DNA of 64,000 bases from an uncultured Bacteroidota bacterium (GCA_903853805.1 CAINUN010000100.1:1-64000), one strand, 5' to 3'. Positions 44,913-54,689 are shown, counted from the stretch's first letter. A program made the numbers and translations. The notes: generated from the sequence alone by a model not told the origin.

Positions 44913-46337
44913 TTATTTGCCCCTTCCTTGAAAAATAACCCTAAGAGTATAGACCATAATTTTCACATCAAGAGCTAATGAGCAGTTTTCGATGTAAAGA
45001 AGGTCATACTTCATGCGGTCAATCATTTCGTTCACATTGGTGGCATATCCATATTGCACCATTCCCCAACTTGTAAGCCCAGGTTTTACTTTGTGTAGAA
45101 ATTTGTAGTGAGGATGTGTGTGGCTAATGATGTCAATAAAATGCTGTCGTTCAGGACGTGGACCTACCAACGACATGTCGCCTATGAGAATATTATAGAA
45201 TTGAGGAAGTTCATCAATTCGCCATTTGCGCATCACTTTTCCCCAAGGTGTAATTCTTGGGTCTTCGTCACTAGATAATGAGGGTCCATTTTCTTCTGCA
45301 TTAGTCACCATTGATCGAAACTTGTAAATGGAAAATGGTTTTCCCCAACGCCCAATTCTTTTCTGTTTGTAGATGATCGCTCCGGGTGATGAAAGTTTTA
45401 CCTTGATAGCAGCGAATAGAAAAATTGGGGAGTAAATAATGAGCGCCATTAATGAGGCTATAATATCAATGGTTCTTTTACAAACACGCTGCCAGTCGGG
45501 CATCAATTCAGGATAAATATGAATAAGCACAGCGTCATAAACATTGCTTGTTTTTACCGAACCAGAAATGATGTCGTATAAATCGGGAAGCACTTTTACA
45601 ACTACCGGGCGATAACTGAGGCGCGTAATAATGTTTTCAAGCAAGTGGTGTTCAGAAGAATCAATGGCAAGGATGACTTCTTCTATTTCGTGTTGGTCGA
45701 TAATTTTTTCGAGATCATTTAAATGCCCTAATTGTGGAAGGTAATGACTCATGCCATTTGAGGCTTCTTTATTGGAATAAATAAAGCCCACAAACTTGTT
45801 GCCCAATACAACTTTGCTATCGTTGATTTGTTTGTAAAGCTCAATTGCTTTGCTATTTCCGCCAACAATCAAAGTATTGAAAACAACTTTTCGGTTAATT
45901 AACCTATTCTTGATATTGTTCAACATCAGCATTCTGAAAACAATGGTGACGAAGCTATGGATGAGAAAATATCTTGCTGTTGTTTTGATGAAATAAGAAT
46001 AATTGCTCGAATCGTCGGCAAAGAAAATAAGCGAGATAAAAATACTGCCGAGAATACAGGAAACAAGAGTTCTATTGATCTCGTGCAATCTCGATTTTCT
46101 ATAAAGATTGAAGTAAGTGCCTGAAAGGAGATAAAGAAATAGCCATCCTGCAGGAATAATTAAAACACCAGAGATAAAATCAATACTATGAAGGTTGTTC
46201 CATGATTGAATCATTTCCGATTTCCCCAATAAATCTTGCCTATAACCCCAAAATAGAAACCAAGCAAACGTTGCCGTGAAGTAATCTAACACTGCATACC
46301 TTTGAATAGCTCTTCTTTTTAAAGGGGATAAAGCCAT
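44913..46337 (-). CDS. Undecaprenyl-phosphate sugar phosphotransferase (WcaJ/WbaP-like)
   Basis: 474 residues: four to five N-terminal TM helices, a CoA-binding-like middle domain (LIVGGNSKAIELYKQIND) and a C-terminal bacterial sugar transferase domain with CKRTIDIIASLMALIIYSPI, IYKFRSMVTNAEENGP, RKWRIDELPQFYNIL and GDMSLVGPRPERQHF. This family starts polysaccharide synthesis by moving a sugar-1-phosphate from a nucleotide sugar to undecaprenyl phosphate; glucose or galactose cannot be told apart. The gene begins two bases after the upstream lipoprotein stop, in a three-gene operon with a Gfo/Idh/MocA oxidoreductase. Confidence 0.9.
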   Translation of the reverse strand: MALSPLKRRAIQRYAVLDYFTATFAWFLFWGYRQDLLGKSEMIQSWNNLHSIDFISGVLIIPAGWLFLYLLSGTYFNLYRKSRLHEINRTLVSCILGSIFISLIFFADDSSNYSYFIKTTARYFLIHSFVTIVFRMLMLNNIKNRLINRKVVFNTLIVGGNSKAIELYKQINDSKVVLGNKFVGFIYSNKEASNGMSHYLPQLGHLNDLEKIIDQHEIEEVILAIDSSEHHLLENIITRLSYRPVVVKVLPDLYDIISGSVKTSNVYDAVLIHIYPELMPDWQRVCKRTIDIIASLMALIIYSPIFLFAAIKVKLSSPGAIIYKQKRIGRWGKPFSIYKFRSMVTNAEENGPSLSSDEDPRITPWGKVMRKWRIDELPQFYNILIGDMSLVGPRPERQHFIDIISHTHPHYKFLHKVKPGLTSWGMVQYGYATNVNEMIDRMKYDLLYIENCSLALDVKIMVYTLRVIFQGRGK

Positions 46338-46339
46338 AA

Positions 46340-47185
46340 TTATTTTACAGAAAGAATTTTGACATTGTCTAAAGCAACATAACCTTGAGTGTTACTTGAA
46401 TTATAGGCTCTGATAACTAAGAAATATTGCTTGTTTGGATATTGATTGACAAAGTCAACCAAACTAACATACACTTTGTTCCATTCTGATTTTGGATTGA
46501 ATCCGGCTAAATATTGAAGTACGATTTGTCCTTGAGCATTTGTGGTTTGAAGCCCAACAACAAAAGGAATTGTGTTTTTATAGTTGATTTCAACGAATGG
46601 ATTGAATTTAGTTGTAAAACCAGTTTGTAATAGATTGACTGCAAATTGTTGACTATCCAATGTTAGTAGTCCAGAATAATTCCCTTCATAAACATAATTG
46701 GATTGGGAAGTTACCAATATCCCAGTATCACCATCAACTTTTTGAAAAGGATTACCTGATTCGAAATCCTGATTGACTATGTTGAGTAGGGTGTCAGCTA
46801 TATAACTTGTTTTTGGTTGGAAATTGATGGTTTCACTTGGTTTTGCAGGAATTGTTATTGTGTCATTGTTGTATTGAAAATATGGGCTTTGAATATCAGC
46901 AACCCCATCAACAGTAATTCCTGGACGAACCATTAAAAGCCCTGACTTTGAAGTGATAATAGGCACATTACAAGGCAAAGGAAATGCACCTATTGTTTTC
47001 CCTTCATAATAAACCCAAACGCTGGTAATTTTGTGTGATGAAGTTCCAATATTAGGCGTTTGTTGAAAAGAAAAAGAGTCAATATGAACGTATGTAGCTA
47101 TTGGCTCAGCTGGGTTTACAATATTACAGCTCTGGAAAGCGTAGGTTCCTATAAGAAAAAGAATAAGTAATCGTATTAATTTCAT
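46340..47185 (-). CDS. Lipoprotein of unknown function in the polysaccharide operon
   Basis: 281 residues, lipobox near YAFQSC (Cys20). The mature part is beta-rich: an early segment with SVWVYYEGKTIGAFPLPCNV, and a C-terminal jelly-roll-like part (FESGNPFQKVDG; YEGNYSGLLTLDSQQ; YVALDNVKILSVK) that resembles carbohydrate-binding modules. The gene lies between the oxidoreductase and the sugar-phosphate transferase, so a surface role in glycan handling is plausible. No family recognised with certainty. Confidence 0.65.
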   Translation of the reverse strand: MKLIRLLILFLIGTYAFQSCNIVNPAEPIATYVHIDSFSFQQTPNIGTSSHKITSVWVYYEGKTIGAFPLPCNVPIITSKSGLLMVRPGITVDGVADIQSPYFQYNNDTITIPAKPSETINFQPKTSYIADTLLNIVNQDFESGNPFQKVDGDTGILVTSQSNYVYEGNYSGLLTLDSQQFAVNLLQTGFTTKFNPFVEINYKNTIPFVVGLQTTNAQGQIVLQYLAGFNPKSEWNKVYVSLVDFVNQYPNKQYFLVIRAYNSSNTQGYVALDNVKILSVK

Positions 47186-47209
47186 GTGCTTATCGCCTTT
47201 CGTCTTCTA

Positions 47210-48196
47210 TTAAACGTTATGTTGTTCATTATGTTGTCCCATTTTCTTAATAATTTCATGGGCAACTTCCATTGCCGTCAAACCATCTTGAATACTCACG
47301 CGTGTTGGTTTTCCGGATAGGATACTTTCACTAAACTCCGAAAGTTCCATTTTTATTGCGTTGGTGTTGATAACATCAGGCATTTGAACCGAAATGATTT
47401 TAGTTTCTCCATGACCAATATCAACCGGAAAATCCATCATTCCTTTTACAGCATCCGGCGCTTTCAGTTTGATTACTTCTGCTTTTTTATCTAAAAAATC
47501 AATGCCTATGTATGCGTCTCTTTGAAAAATACGCATCTTCCTCATTTTCTTAAGCGAAATGCGACTTGCTGTAAGATTGGCAACACAACCATTATCAAAT
47601 TCAATCCTTGCGTTAGCAATATCTGCTGTTTCGCTAATGACAGAAACACCACTAGCTGATACTCTACGAACTGGGGAATTTACGAGATGTAAAATGATGT
47701 CTATGTCATGAATCATTAAGTCCAACACCACAGCTACATCTGTTCCTCGAGGGTTGAATTGAGCCAAACGATGTGCCTCGATGAACATGGGCTGAACTTT
47801 AAGGTCGCCCAAAGCTAGGAAAGCAGGATTGTATCTTTCTACATGACCAACTTGACATTTAATATTGGCTTCTTCCGCCAACTTCACCAATTCTCTTGCT
47901 TCGTCAAGTGTGTTTGCAAGTGGTTTTTCAACAAAAAGGTGTTTGCCATTTAAGATGCAGGCTTTTGCCAAATCGAAATGAGCTGTTGTAGGTGCCACAA
48001 TATCCACTGCATCCACGCTGTGTATGAGTTGCTCCATATCGCTATATCTCGGAACCTGATATTGTGCAATTGTTGATGCCGCTTGTTCATCATTCGGGTC
48101 AAAAAAGCCCACTAATTCAACTCCGTCAATTTCTTTCCATTGTTGAATGTGAATTTTACCCAAATGTCCTGCGCCGAATATTCCTACCTTGAGCAT
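47210..48196 (-). CDS. Gfo/Idh/MocA-family oxidoreductase
   Basis: 328 residues from ATG 48196 (MLKVGIFGAGHLGKIH), where the Rossmann GxGxxG-type motif begins at once; an upstream start at 48217 adds only seven residues. Catalytic-region motif FVEKPLANTLDEA, and a substrate domain with VGHVERYNPAF and VVLDLMIHDIDIILHLV (conserved Asp/His). It uses NAD(P)(H) on sugars or related polyols. Position before a lipoprotein and WcaJ-like gene suggests a nucleotide-sugar dehydrogenase or epimerase step for a surface glycan. Confidence 0.88.
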   Translation of the reverse strand: MLKVGIFGAGHLGKIHIQQWKEIDGVELVGFFDPNDEQAASTIAQYQVPRYSDMEQLIHSVDAVDIVAPTTAHFDLAKACILNGKHLFVEKPLANTLDEARELVKLAEEANIKCQVGHVERYNPAFLALGDLKVQPMFIEAHRLAQFNPRGTDVAVVLDLMIHDIDIILHLVNSPVRRVSASGVSVISETADIANARIEFDNGCVANLTASRISLKKMRKMRIFQRDAYIGIDFLDKKAEVIKLKAPDAVKGMMDFPVDIGHGETKIISVQMPDVINTNAIKMELSEFSESILSGKPTRVSIQDGLTAMEVAHEIIKKMGQHNEQHNV

Positions 48197-48335
48197 AAGC
48201 TTTAAAAAGTGGTGCAAGTTAGGATTTTGCCATTTGCTTTGAACAGTTCCTTTTATTTTAGCATTTTATATTACAGCCTTAGAAAAAAAGGTTTTCTTTA
48301 TCTTCGCCGTTCCTAAAAAAAACTTACCGACACAC

Positions 48336-49319
48336 ATGCGTACAATACCTTTCCGTCAAGCATTGCGCGAAGCCATGGAAGAAGAAATGAGAAGAGACAG
48401 CCGCGTTTTCCTAATGGGAGAAGAAGTGGCTCAATACAATGGTGCTTATAAAGTGAGCCAAGGTATGTTGGATGAGTTTGGACCCAAAAGAGTTTTAGAT
48501 ACTCCAATTGCAGAGCTTGGTTTTGCTGCTATAGGTGTTGGTGCTGCTGCAAATGGCACACGTCCAATTATTGAATTTATGACTTGGAACTTTGCAGTGT
48601 TAGCACTTGACCAAATTTTGAATCATGCTGCCAAAATGCTCTCCATGAGTGGTGGACATTTTAGTTGCCCTATCGTTTTTCGTGGACCCAATGGTTCTGC
48701 TGGTCAATTAGGTGCACAGCACTCACAAGCTTTCGAAAGTTGGTTTGCCAATATTCCAGGAATAAAAGTCATTTCTGTTTCTAATCCTTATGATGCTAAA
48801 GGGTTGCTCAAAGCAGCTATTCGTGATGAAGACCCTGTTGTGTTTATGGAAAGTGAGGTGATGTATGGCGATGTGGGAGAAGTGCCTGAAGAAGAATACA
48901 TCCTTCCAATTGGTAAAGCCGATGTGAAACGCGAAGGAACAGATGTTACTATCGTTTCGTTTAATAAAATGATGAAGGTAGCCTTAGGTGCAGCTGAAGA
49001 ATTGGCTAAAGAAGGAATTAGCGCCGAAGTCATTGATTTGCGTACCATTCGCCCGCTCGATTGGCAAACTATCGTGACCTCTGTTCGTAAAACCAATCGT
49101 TTAGTAATAGTGGAAGAACAATGGCCATTCAGTAGTATTTCTTCTGAAATATCTTATCGCATTCAAAAAGAAGCATTCGATTATTTAGATGCTCCTATTC
49201 GCCGAATTTGTTCGGCTGATGCCAATATGCACTACGCACCAAACCTTGTTGCCGCATTTTTACCCGATATTTCAAAGACCGTGAAATTGGTGAAAGATGT
49301 GATGTATCAGATTAAATAA
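48336..49319 (+). CDS. pdhB: Pyruvate (2-oxoacid) dehydrogenase E1 component, beta subunit
   Basis: 327 residues, the beta chain of heterotetrameric E1. It starts MRTIPFRQALREAMEEEMRR, then VFLMGEEVAQYNGAYKVSQG, GFAAIGVGAAANGTRPIIEF, FRGPNGSAGQLGAQHSQ, and the transketolase C domain with VIDLRTIRPLDWQTI and VIVEEQWPFSSISSEI. E1 decarboxylates pyruvate with thiamine diphosphate; the pyrophosphate-binding alpha subunit is not in the window, so the complex is split between loci. Branched-chain keto acid E1 beta is the main alternative. It stands alone with a divergent Gfo/Idh/MocA gene upstream. Confidence 0.92.
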   Translation: MRTIPFRQALREAMEEEMRRDSRVFLMGEEVAQYNGAYKVSQGMLDEFGPKRVLDTPIAELGFAAIGVGAAANGTRPIIEFMTWNFAVLALDQILNHAAKMLSMSGGHFSCPIVFRGPNGSAGQLGAQHSQAFESWFANIPGIKVISVSNPYDAKGLLKAAIRDEDPVVFMESEVMYGDVGEVPEEEYILPIGKADVKREGTDVTIVSFNKMMKVALGAAEELAKEGISAEVIDLRTIRPLDWQTIVTSVRKTNRLVIVEEQWPFSSISSEISYRIQKEAFDYLDAPIRRICSADANMHYAPNLVAAFLPDISKTVKLVKDVMYQIK

Positions 49320-49649
49320 CATAAGTCGATTTTTTTCTCCTTATTTAGTGAAATAATAGATTATCAGTTAAGTTTTGAAATGGAACTATGGAAATTAATA
49401 GTGTCATTTTTGTTTATGAATGTGACACTTCGAAAATGAATGCTCAGCCACTAGGTTTATGAATAGCACTTCAAAAAATGGATGTACAGTCCCTAAGTTT
49501 AGGGGTGGCGCTTCGAAAAGTCAAAACATGATTTATGTGGTATGAAATGATTTTTGGAAATCTAAATGCCCATAAATCATTTTCTTTATTTTATTATGAA
49601 TGAAAAATGAATCGTTTTTCAATAGATTGCAACCCTTATTTCCTGCAGC
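49320..49649. other. Intergenic region with degenerate tandem repeats
   Basis: No gene seen in these 330 bases. They hold three degenerate 42-43 bp repeats (49412-49530) and, after them, arms ATGATTTATG (49528-49537) and CATAAATCAT (49571-49580) with a large loop and a T-rich tail, a weak terminator candidate for pdhB. Confidence 0.5.
49412..49530. repeat. Three degenerate 42-43 bp tandem repeats
   Basis: Units begin at GTTTATGAA (49412), GTTTATGAA (49455) and GTTTAGGGG (49497). Each carries a CACTTCGAAAA/CGCTTCGAAAA-like element about 14 bases later. The copies have diverged, so the array is older than the 42-bp array at 41852, to which it is not similar. Confidence 0.6.
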
Positions 49650-50252
49650 ATGAGTACCGCAGATAATTCTATCCTTGGTTTAAAATTACCTACTGACCCT
49701 CGTTGGGTTGACCTTGCATCAATTTCATTAAAAGAAATCCTTACCGACCATGCATTTTGTGAACAAAAAGCAGCCACACATTGCATATCGCTTATTCAAC
49801 TATTTCCCGACAAGCAAGATATTGTTAATGCAATTGCACCTATCGTAACAGAAGAATGGGGGCATTTTAGAATGGTATGGGCAGAGATGAAAAAACGTGG
49901 TTTTGAATTGAGCAAACAGCGAAAAGACGACTATGTCAACCTCTTGTTGCAAAACACACCTAAAGGCATTCCATCTGAAGATAAACTGTTGCACAAACTC
50001 ATGATATGCGCCATGATTGAGGCAAGAAGTTGTGAGCGTTTTCGTTTACTTTCTGAAAATTTAGAGGAAGAAAGCCTGCGAAAATTCTATTACAAGTTCA
50101 TGGTTTCGGAAGCTGGTCATTATCGTTTGTTCATTGACCTTGCCGAAAAATATTATCCTGAAGAAAAAGTGAAAAACACTTGGCAACAATGGTTGAAAAT
50201 AGAAGAGCAAGTATTGCATCATTTAGCGCCTCGTGGCGATAGGATGCATTGA
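49650..50252 (+). CDS. miaE: tRNA-(ms2io6A)-hydroxylase (MiaE-like)
   Basis: 200 residues. The ferritin-like diiron protein has LGLKLPTDPRWVDLASISL at the N-terminus and four-helix metal motifs HAFCEQKAATHC, EEWGHFRMVWAEM, EARSCERFRLL and SEAGHYRLF (Glu and ExxH ligands). MiaE hydroxylates the isopentenyl group of ms2i6A at position 37 of tRNAs reading UNN codons. All four helices are complete. It stands alone on the plus strand. Confidence 0.9.
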   Translation: MSTADNSILGLKLPTDPRWVDLASISLKEILTDHAFCEQKAATHCISLIQLFPDKQDIVNAIAPIVTEEWGHFRMVWAEMKKRGFELSKQRKDDYVNLLLQNTPKGIPSEDKLLHKLMICAMIEARSCERFRLLSENLEEESLRKFYYKFMVSEAGHYRLFIDLAEKYYPEEKVKNTWQQWLKIEEQVLHHLAPRGDRMH

Positions 50253-50283
50253 TAAATTAGTAGCTCGAATAAATTGCTACTAA

Positions 50284-51501
50284 TCAAGTTGCTATTTTTC
50301 GTGTATCAATTTTATCTAAAAACCTAAATCCAATTCCTGAAAGCATAGAAATAGCGCCAATTATCCACCAAAGGCATTTAAATCCAAAGATGTCAGCAAT
50401 ATGAGCTCCCATTCCTGGTCCAATTACTTGTGCCACACTCCATGCTACCGTATATAATCCTGCATATTGTCCACGGTTTTGGTCATTGGTTCTGCCAATC
50501 CAATAAGTATTCATAAAGGGCATAGAAAGCATTTCACCAAGAGTCATCATCAATACAGAAATCAATGCCACCCATTTTGCGCATGGAAAAACATTGTATA
50601 CAGAAAAACTACAACCAATAAGAATGGTGCCAATAAGAATGTACCATAGAAAATTCTTTTTTCCTTCGAGCTGGTGCACTACAACCATTTCAAACAGTGC
50701 AATCAAAATGCCATTCAACGACATGATAGCACCAATAAAAGTTTCATCAAAATTCATTTCTCTACGGTAATAAACGGGTAGGGTAGTGAAAAGCTGAAAA
50801 AAACCCAAAGCAAATAAAACAGTGCAAAGAAAAAACAAACGATAGGCTTTATCACAATAAGCAGACTGCCCAACTAATGGTTTTGCTGTTACTTTCTTTT
50901 GAATGGTAGCTTTGTTTTTTGAAGGAGCTAACAACAACCATAGCATTATTGCTGCACCAATATTGGTAAACCCATCAATCCAAAATAGCAAAGTGTAATT
51001 TTTAGAAGCAATAAAACCACCAAGTGCACCACCAACAGCCCAACCCATATTTATGGCAAGCCTATTAAGTGAAAAAGATCTTGTTCTGTTTTCTTCTTTG
51101 CTATAATGTGCTATTGCTGCCGAATTAGCTGGTCGAAACATGTCGTTTATGAAACTCAATAAAAACGCCATCAAGCAAATGAGCGGATAACTTCGCATTT
51201 GCCCGAGAATTAAAAACATGATACCACCACCTATGAGGGTAATAATTTGTACATAATAAAATCCAAGCCTATCAACCAATTTACCACCCATAAATCCTCC
51301 ACCTACTGCACCCAAACCAAATAATACCATCACCCATCCTGCCTGTGAAATGCTATAGCCCAATTTTTGAGTCATATACAGCGTCATGAAAGGGAATACC
51401 ATGGTTCCACTACGGTTAATGAGCATCACAAGGCTTAGCCACCAAGTAGAAGGTGCTAATCCTTTGTAAGCATTTTTATAGTTTTCAATAATCCATTTCA
51501 T
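50284..51501 (-). CDS. MFS transporter
   Basis: 405 residues, about 12 TM helices. MFS pattern: after TM2 GGFMGGKLVDRLG (motif A-like G-x3-D-R-x-G), and the central cytoplasmic loop rich in Lys between TM6 and TM7 (SKNKATIQKKVTAKPLV). YSISQAGWVMVLFGLGAVGG and FMNTYWIGRTNDQNRGQYAG are typical of drug- or sugar-exporting subfamilies. Substrate cannot be assigned. No neighbours of related function; it converges with miaE. Confidence 0.85.
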   Translation of the reverse strand: MKWIIENYKNAYKGLAPSTWWLSLVMLINRSGTMVFPFMTLYMTQKLGYSISQAGWVMVLFGLGAVGGGFMGGKLVDRLGFYYVQIITLIGGGIMFLILGQMRSYPLICLMAFLLSFINDMFRPANSAAIAHYSKEENRTRSFSLNRLAINMGWAVGGALGGFIASKNYTLLFWIDGFTNIGAAIMLWLLLAPSKNKATIQKKVTAKPLVGQSAYCDKAYRLFFLCTVLFALGFFQLFTTLPVYYRREMNFDETFIGAIMSLNGILIALFEMVVVHQLEGKKNFLWYILIGTILIGCSFSVYNVFPCAKWVALISVLMMTLGEMLSMPFMNTYWIGRTNDQNRGQYAGLYTVAWSVAQVIGPGMGAHIADIFGFKCLWWIIGAISMLSGIGFRFLDKIDTRKIAT

Positions 51502-51577
51502 GGTCAGTAAATGTATTTCAATATGGCAGAGTGTTTGTAAATTATGTAAACAATAGTTTTATTGGGTTATCAAAAAT

Positions 51578-51606
51578 AAAAAACCCGAAGGTTTTGAACC
51601 TCCGGG
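51578..51606 (-). terminator. Intrinsic terminator of the rimM-trmD-rplS operon
   Basis: Stem CCCGAAGGTT/AACCTCCGGG (51584-51593, 51597-51606, one mismatch) with a three-base loop; on the minus strand it is followed by a T6 run. Confidence 0.85.
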
Positions 51607-51631
51607 CGATATCTTAAAACGTTGACTAGTA

Positions 51632-51991
51632 TTAATGTCGTACAACGTGTTTCTTTTCTTTGATTCTAGCAGATTTACCGCTTCTTTCACGGAGGTAAAA
51701 TAATTTAGCGCGACGAACTCGTCCTTCTTTATGAACAATGATAGAATCAATATTCGGAGAAAAAAGAGGGAATAAACGTTCAACACCAATGCCATCGGAT
51801 ATTTTACGTACAGTGAAAGTCTTAGTTGCACCATTACCTTGACGCTTAATTACATCTCCTTTGAAGGACTGAATACGTTCTTTGTTTCCTTCTACAATTT
51901 TATAGTTTACGGTAATGTTATCTCCTGCTTTAAATTTAGGAAATTCTTTTTTACCTGACATTTGTTCGTGTACAAAAGCTACAGCGTTCAT
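51632..51991 (-). CDS. rplS: 50S ribosomal protein L19
   Basis: 119 residues from ATG 51991 ([20 protein letters not shown]); an upstream frame extension from 52045 was rejected. Matches L19: [40 protein letters not shown] and [20 protein letters not shown], ending with a basic tail. L19 sits at the 30S-50S interface. Last gene of rimM-trmD-rplS, followed by a terminator. Confidence 0.97.
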   Translation of the reverse strand: MNAVAFVHEQMSGKKEFPKFKAGDNITVNYKIVEGNKERIQSFKGDVIKRQGNGATKTFTVRKISDGIGVERLFPLFSPNIDSIIVHKEGRVRRAKLFYLRERSGKSARIKEKKHVVRH

Positions 51992-52054
51992 GTTATTACT
52001 TAGTTTTTGGGTTGGCGAAGGTAATGGGATTATTTTTTTTAGCAAAAATATTTT

Positions 52055-52735
52055 TCAAGAATCTTTTAATAAGTCTGGACGACGGTCTTGAGTTCTTGTG
52101 ATTGACATTTCATGTCGCCATTCGTCAATTTTTTTATGATTACCAGAAAGTAATACTTCCGGCACTTTCATTCCCCGAAAATCTTCAGGTCTAGTGTAAA
52201 CTGGTGGAGCCAATAATCCATCTTGAAAAGAATCGAATAGGGCAGAGGTTTCATCATTTAATACGCCAGGTATTATTCTGCCGATAGCATCAACAACAAT
52301 AGCTGCTGGTAATTCACCTCCACTCAATACAAAATCCCCAATAGTCGACTCCAAAGTAATGTATTGTTCGCGGATACGTTCATCAATCCCTTTATAATGA
52401 CCACAAACAATAATCAGATTTTCTTTTAAAGAAAGTTTATTAGCCGTTTTCTGATTAAAGGTAATTCCATCCGGAGTCATGTAAATAATTTCATCGTACT
52501 TCCTTTCGTTCATCAGTTTATCTAAAACAATGGCTAATGGTTCGGGCATAATAACCATGCCAGCTCCTCCTCCAAACTGATAATCGTCCACTTGTGCCTG
52601 ACGGTAAGGTGTGTAATCACGCAGATTATGAATCACCACTTCAAGCAGCCCTTTTTCTTGGGCACGTTTCATGATGGAATGGTTCAACGGGCTTTCCAGT
52701 AATTGTGGCTGAACAGAAATAATGTCAATTCTCAT
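52055..52735 (-). CDS. trmD: tRNA (guanine37-N1)-methyltransferase
   Basis: 226 residues. TrmD methylates G37 of tRNAs next to the anticodon, preventing +1 frameshifts, using SAM. Motifs: [20 protein letters not shown], the knot region [14 protein letters not shown] and [19 protein letters not shown], and the C-terminal helical domain [13 protein letters not shown]. It lies 11 bases after rimM and 63 before rplS, the conserved order; rpsP and ffh, often upstream in other bacteria, are absent here. Confidence 0.97.
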   Translation of the reverse strand: MRIDIISVQPQLLESPLNHSIMKRAQEKGLLEVVIHNLRDYTPYRQAQVDDYQFGGGAGMVIMPEPLAIVLDKLMNERKYDEIIYMTPDGITFNQKTANKLSLKENLIIVCGHYKGIDERIREQYITLESTIGDFVLSGGELPAAIVVDAIGRIIPGVLNDETSALFDSFQDGLLAPPVYTRPEDFRGMKVPEVLLSGNHKKIDEWRHEMSITRTQDRRPDLLKDS

Positions 52736-52746
52736 GTGCTTCTTCT

Positions 52747-53247
52747 TTATAAATTCAATAATCCTTCGGGTAAATCCATACGAATGAATTTGTTACGTGT
52801 ATTGATATCTAAAATCATGGGTTCAATTAAAGGAATGAGCACTTCATGACCTTCGTAATTAATTTTTGCAAGCCATTGATGACTTGTTTGAAATACATCT
52901 TCTATGGTGCCAATGGAGCCTAATATACTATCCACGATATTGAACCCCAACCACATCAATGGTGAGTTTTTCATTGCATCTTTCAAACGGTCATCTTGAA
53001 TGTAAACATGCTTGCTTACTAATTTTTTGGCACTTTCAACTGAGCCTACATCTTCTAAGTTGATGAGATATTCTTCGTCATTTACTACTTTTTCGGAGGA
53101 TACAAAAAATGGAATAAAACTTCCTTTATTAAGTTCTAAGAATAGCACATCACCAATTTTTAACCAGTTTTTGCTATTAGCAATATGCACGAAAACTACT
53201 GTTCCATTTAAGCCATGTGTGGCAACAATTTTCCCAATTCGAATCAT
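52747..53247 (-). CDS. rimM: 16S rRNA processing protein RimM
   Basis: 166 residues. RimM helps assemble the 30S head. Two domains: an N-terminal beta-barrel starting [20 protein letters not shown], and a C-terminal PRC-barrel with [20 protein letters not shown] and the family segment [20 protein letters not shown]. First gene of rimM-trmD-rplS with a -7 element just upstream. Confidence 0.93.
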   Translation of the reverse strand: MIRIGKIVATHGLNGTVVFVHIANSKNWLKIGDVLFLELNKGSFIPFFVSSEKVVNDEEYLINLEDVGSVESAKKLVSKHVYIQDDRLKDAMKNSPLMWLGFNIVDSILGSIGTIEDVFQTSHQWLAKINYEGHEVLIPLIEPMILDINTRNKFIRMDLPEGLLNL

Positions 53248-53254
53248 AAACCGT

Positions 53255-53262
53255 CAAAGATA
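53255..53262 (-). promoter_or_regulatory. -7 element of rimM
   Basis: On the minus strand TATCTTTG matches TAnnTTTG, 7 bases before the rimM ATG, implying a very short leader. No good -33 match. Confidence 0.4.
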
Positions 53263-53323
53263 AGGTGAGATTGAACTCATTGAATAATTGATAAGGAAAA
53301 TCAAGAAACAGACTATTAGTGTA

Positions 53324-54589
53324 CTATGTCTTTCTTGGTTTTTTCTTGGCGGCAGGAAAGAGCACATTGTTCAATATCAACCGAAAACCTGGAGAAGTGG
53401 GATGCAAACTTAAATCGGTGGGCGGGTCGCCAATTTGGTGCTGATAATCTTCGGGGTCATGACCGCCATAATAACTCCAAGTGCCTTTGCCATATTCGCC
53501 ATGAATGTAGCGGGCTTCGTTGGCTGGTTTATAATCGCCCATGACGAGGACATTGGTTTTTAAAACTTCTTTGCGAAATGAGGTAGTTTGCCCCATAAAA
53601 CCTTTGATGGTGGTGGTGTGATTTTGGCAAAGCATGGACGGCACTGGGTCGAATTTTGCAGAGAAGGTGAAGAGTGTGAAATAGTCTACATCCATCATCA
53701 CATGGCGGAAGTTGGTGTTGTCGATGTTGGAATATTCATACTCGTATGGGTTGGTAGAAATTTTAAAATCCTTGAAAGCAAGCCCTTGTGTAAAGTCTAA
53801 TTTGTCTTGTGCTTTAGGGTCCATAGCATCGCCGTCGAAAGGCACATCGCAAATGTCGGTATTGAGGGCATCGAGGGTAATATCGTAGCTATCGGTGGCA
53901 CTGCACATGGCAAAGAGAAAGCCCCCACCCGATACAAATTCGCGGATTTTTTGAACCACTGCCAATTTAAGTTGTGATACTTTTTTAAAACCATGTTTGG
54001 CAGCCATGGCTTCATTGAGTTTTTGGTCGTTTTGGTACCATTCTGTGTTGCGATATCCTGCCCAAAACTTGCCATATTGCCCGGTGAAATCTTCGTGGTG
54101 AAGGTGTAGCCAATCATATTCTAACAGCTTTCCGTCGAGGACTTCATTGTCGTACACTTTTTCAAAAGGAATTTCGGCATATGTTAATACTAAGGTTACG
54201 GCATCATCCCAAGGCTGTTTGCCATCGGGGGTATAAACGGCAATCTTAGGCGGTTTTTCCAGTTTCACTACATCGCCATTAAAGTCGGGGTTCATCACTT
54301 CTTGAACAATGCCAAGGTATTGTGCATCGGAGATGACTTCATAGTTAACACCGCGAATCTTGCACATGCGTTCAATAGCATCTGTTTGGTCGATAGCAAA
54401 GCTGCCACCTTTATAATTGAGCAACCAATCGGCTTCGATGCCTAGCTTTAAGGCTGCATAGGTGATGCCATAGGCTTTGAGGTGATTGGTTTGGGTTTCG
54501 GCATCCATAGGAATAAATATCTTGGCTGCCTTTGCCTGAATGGAAAGGAAAACGATGAGGGTTAGTAGGGAAAAAATTCTTGTTTTCAT
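53324..54589 (-). CDS. Secreted protein of unknown function (amidotransferase-like fold; often mislabelled asparagine synthetase B)
   Basis: 421 residues with a signal peptide (1-21, SIQAKA-A). I recall relatives in Bacteroidota databases labelled asparagine synthetase B, but no glutaminase Cys at residue 2 and no ATP-binding SGG-D motif are visible. Visible are FIPMDAETQTNHLKAYGITY, YDWLHLHHEDFTGQYGKFW, FVSGGGFLFAMCSATDSYDI and YGKGTWSYYGGHDPEDYQHQ. The GGGFLFAMC stretch after a beta strand suggests a class I amidotransferase-like elbow with Cys, similar in style to the GGG motif in the T9SS protein at 30614. Activity unknown. Confidence 0.7.
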   Translation of the reverse strand: MKTRIFSLLTLIVFLSIQAKAAKIFIPMDAETQTNHLKAYGITYAALKLGIEADWLLNYKGGSFAIDQTDAIERMCKIRGVNYEVISDAQYLGIVQEVMNPDFNGDVVKLEKPPKIAVYTPDGKQPWDDAVTLVLTYAEIPFEKVYDNEVLDGKLLEYDWLHLHHEDFTGQYGKFWAGYRNTEWYQNDQKLNEAMAAKHGFKKVSQLKLAVVQKIREFVSGGGFLFAMCSATDSYDITLDALNTDICDVPFDGDAMDPKAQDKLDFTQGLAFKDFKISTNPYEYEYSNIDNTNFRHVMMDVDYFTLFTFSAKFDPVPSMLCQNHTTTIKGFMGQTTSFRKEVLKTNVLVMGDYKPANEARYIHGEYGKGTWSYYGGHDPEDYQHQIGDPPTDLSLHPTSPGFRLILNNVLFPAAKKKPRKT

Positions 54590-54607
54590 TCTTGCTCAAA
54601 GTAAAAG

Positions 54608-54664
54608 AATTAAAAGGCAGAAAATGAGTTCGTTTATTATTTTAACGAAAACAATTTCTGCCTT
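54608..54664 (-). terminator. Probable terminator after the T9SS gene at 54690
   Basis: AAGGCAGAAA (54614-54623) pairs with TTTCTGCCTT (54655-54664), and an inner segment also pairs; on the minus strand a T-rich stretch follows. Confidence 0.55.
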
Positions 54665-54689
54665 AAACTATTTTAAAAAAAAAGAGATA

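Noticed and set aside
48313..48507. Minus-strand ORF antisense to the start of pdhB
   Set aside because: It overlaps a clear pdhB frame, lacks any family motif, and reads as a shadow of it.
53324..54589. Asparagine synthetase B call
   Set aside because: No N-terminal catalytic Cys, no ATP pyrophosphatase motif, and a signal peptide shows it is exported.
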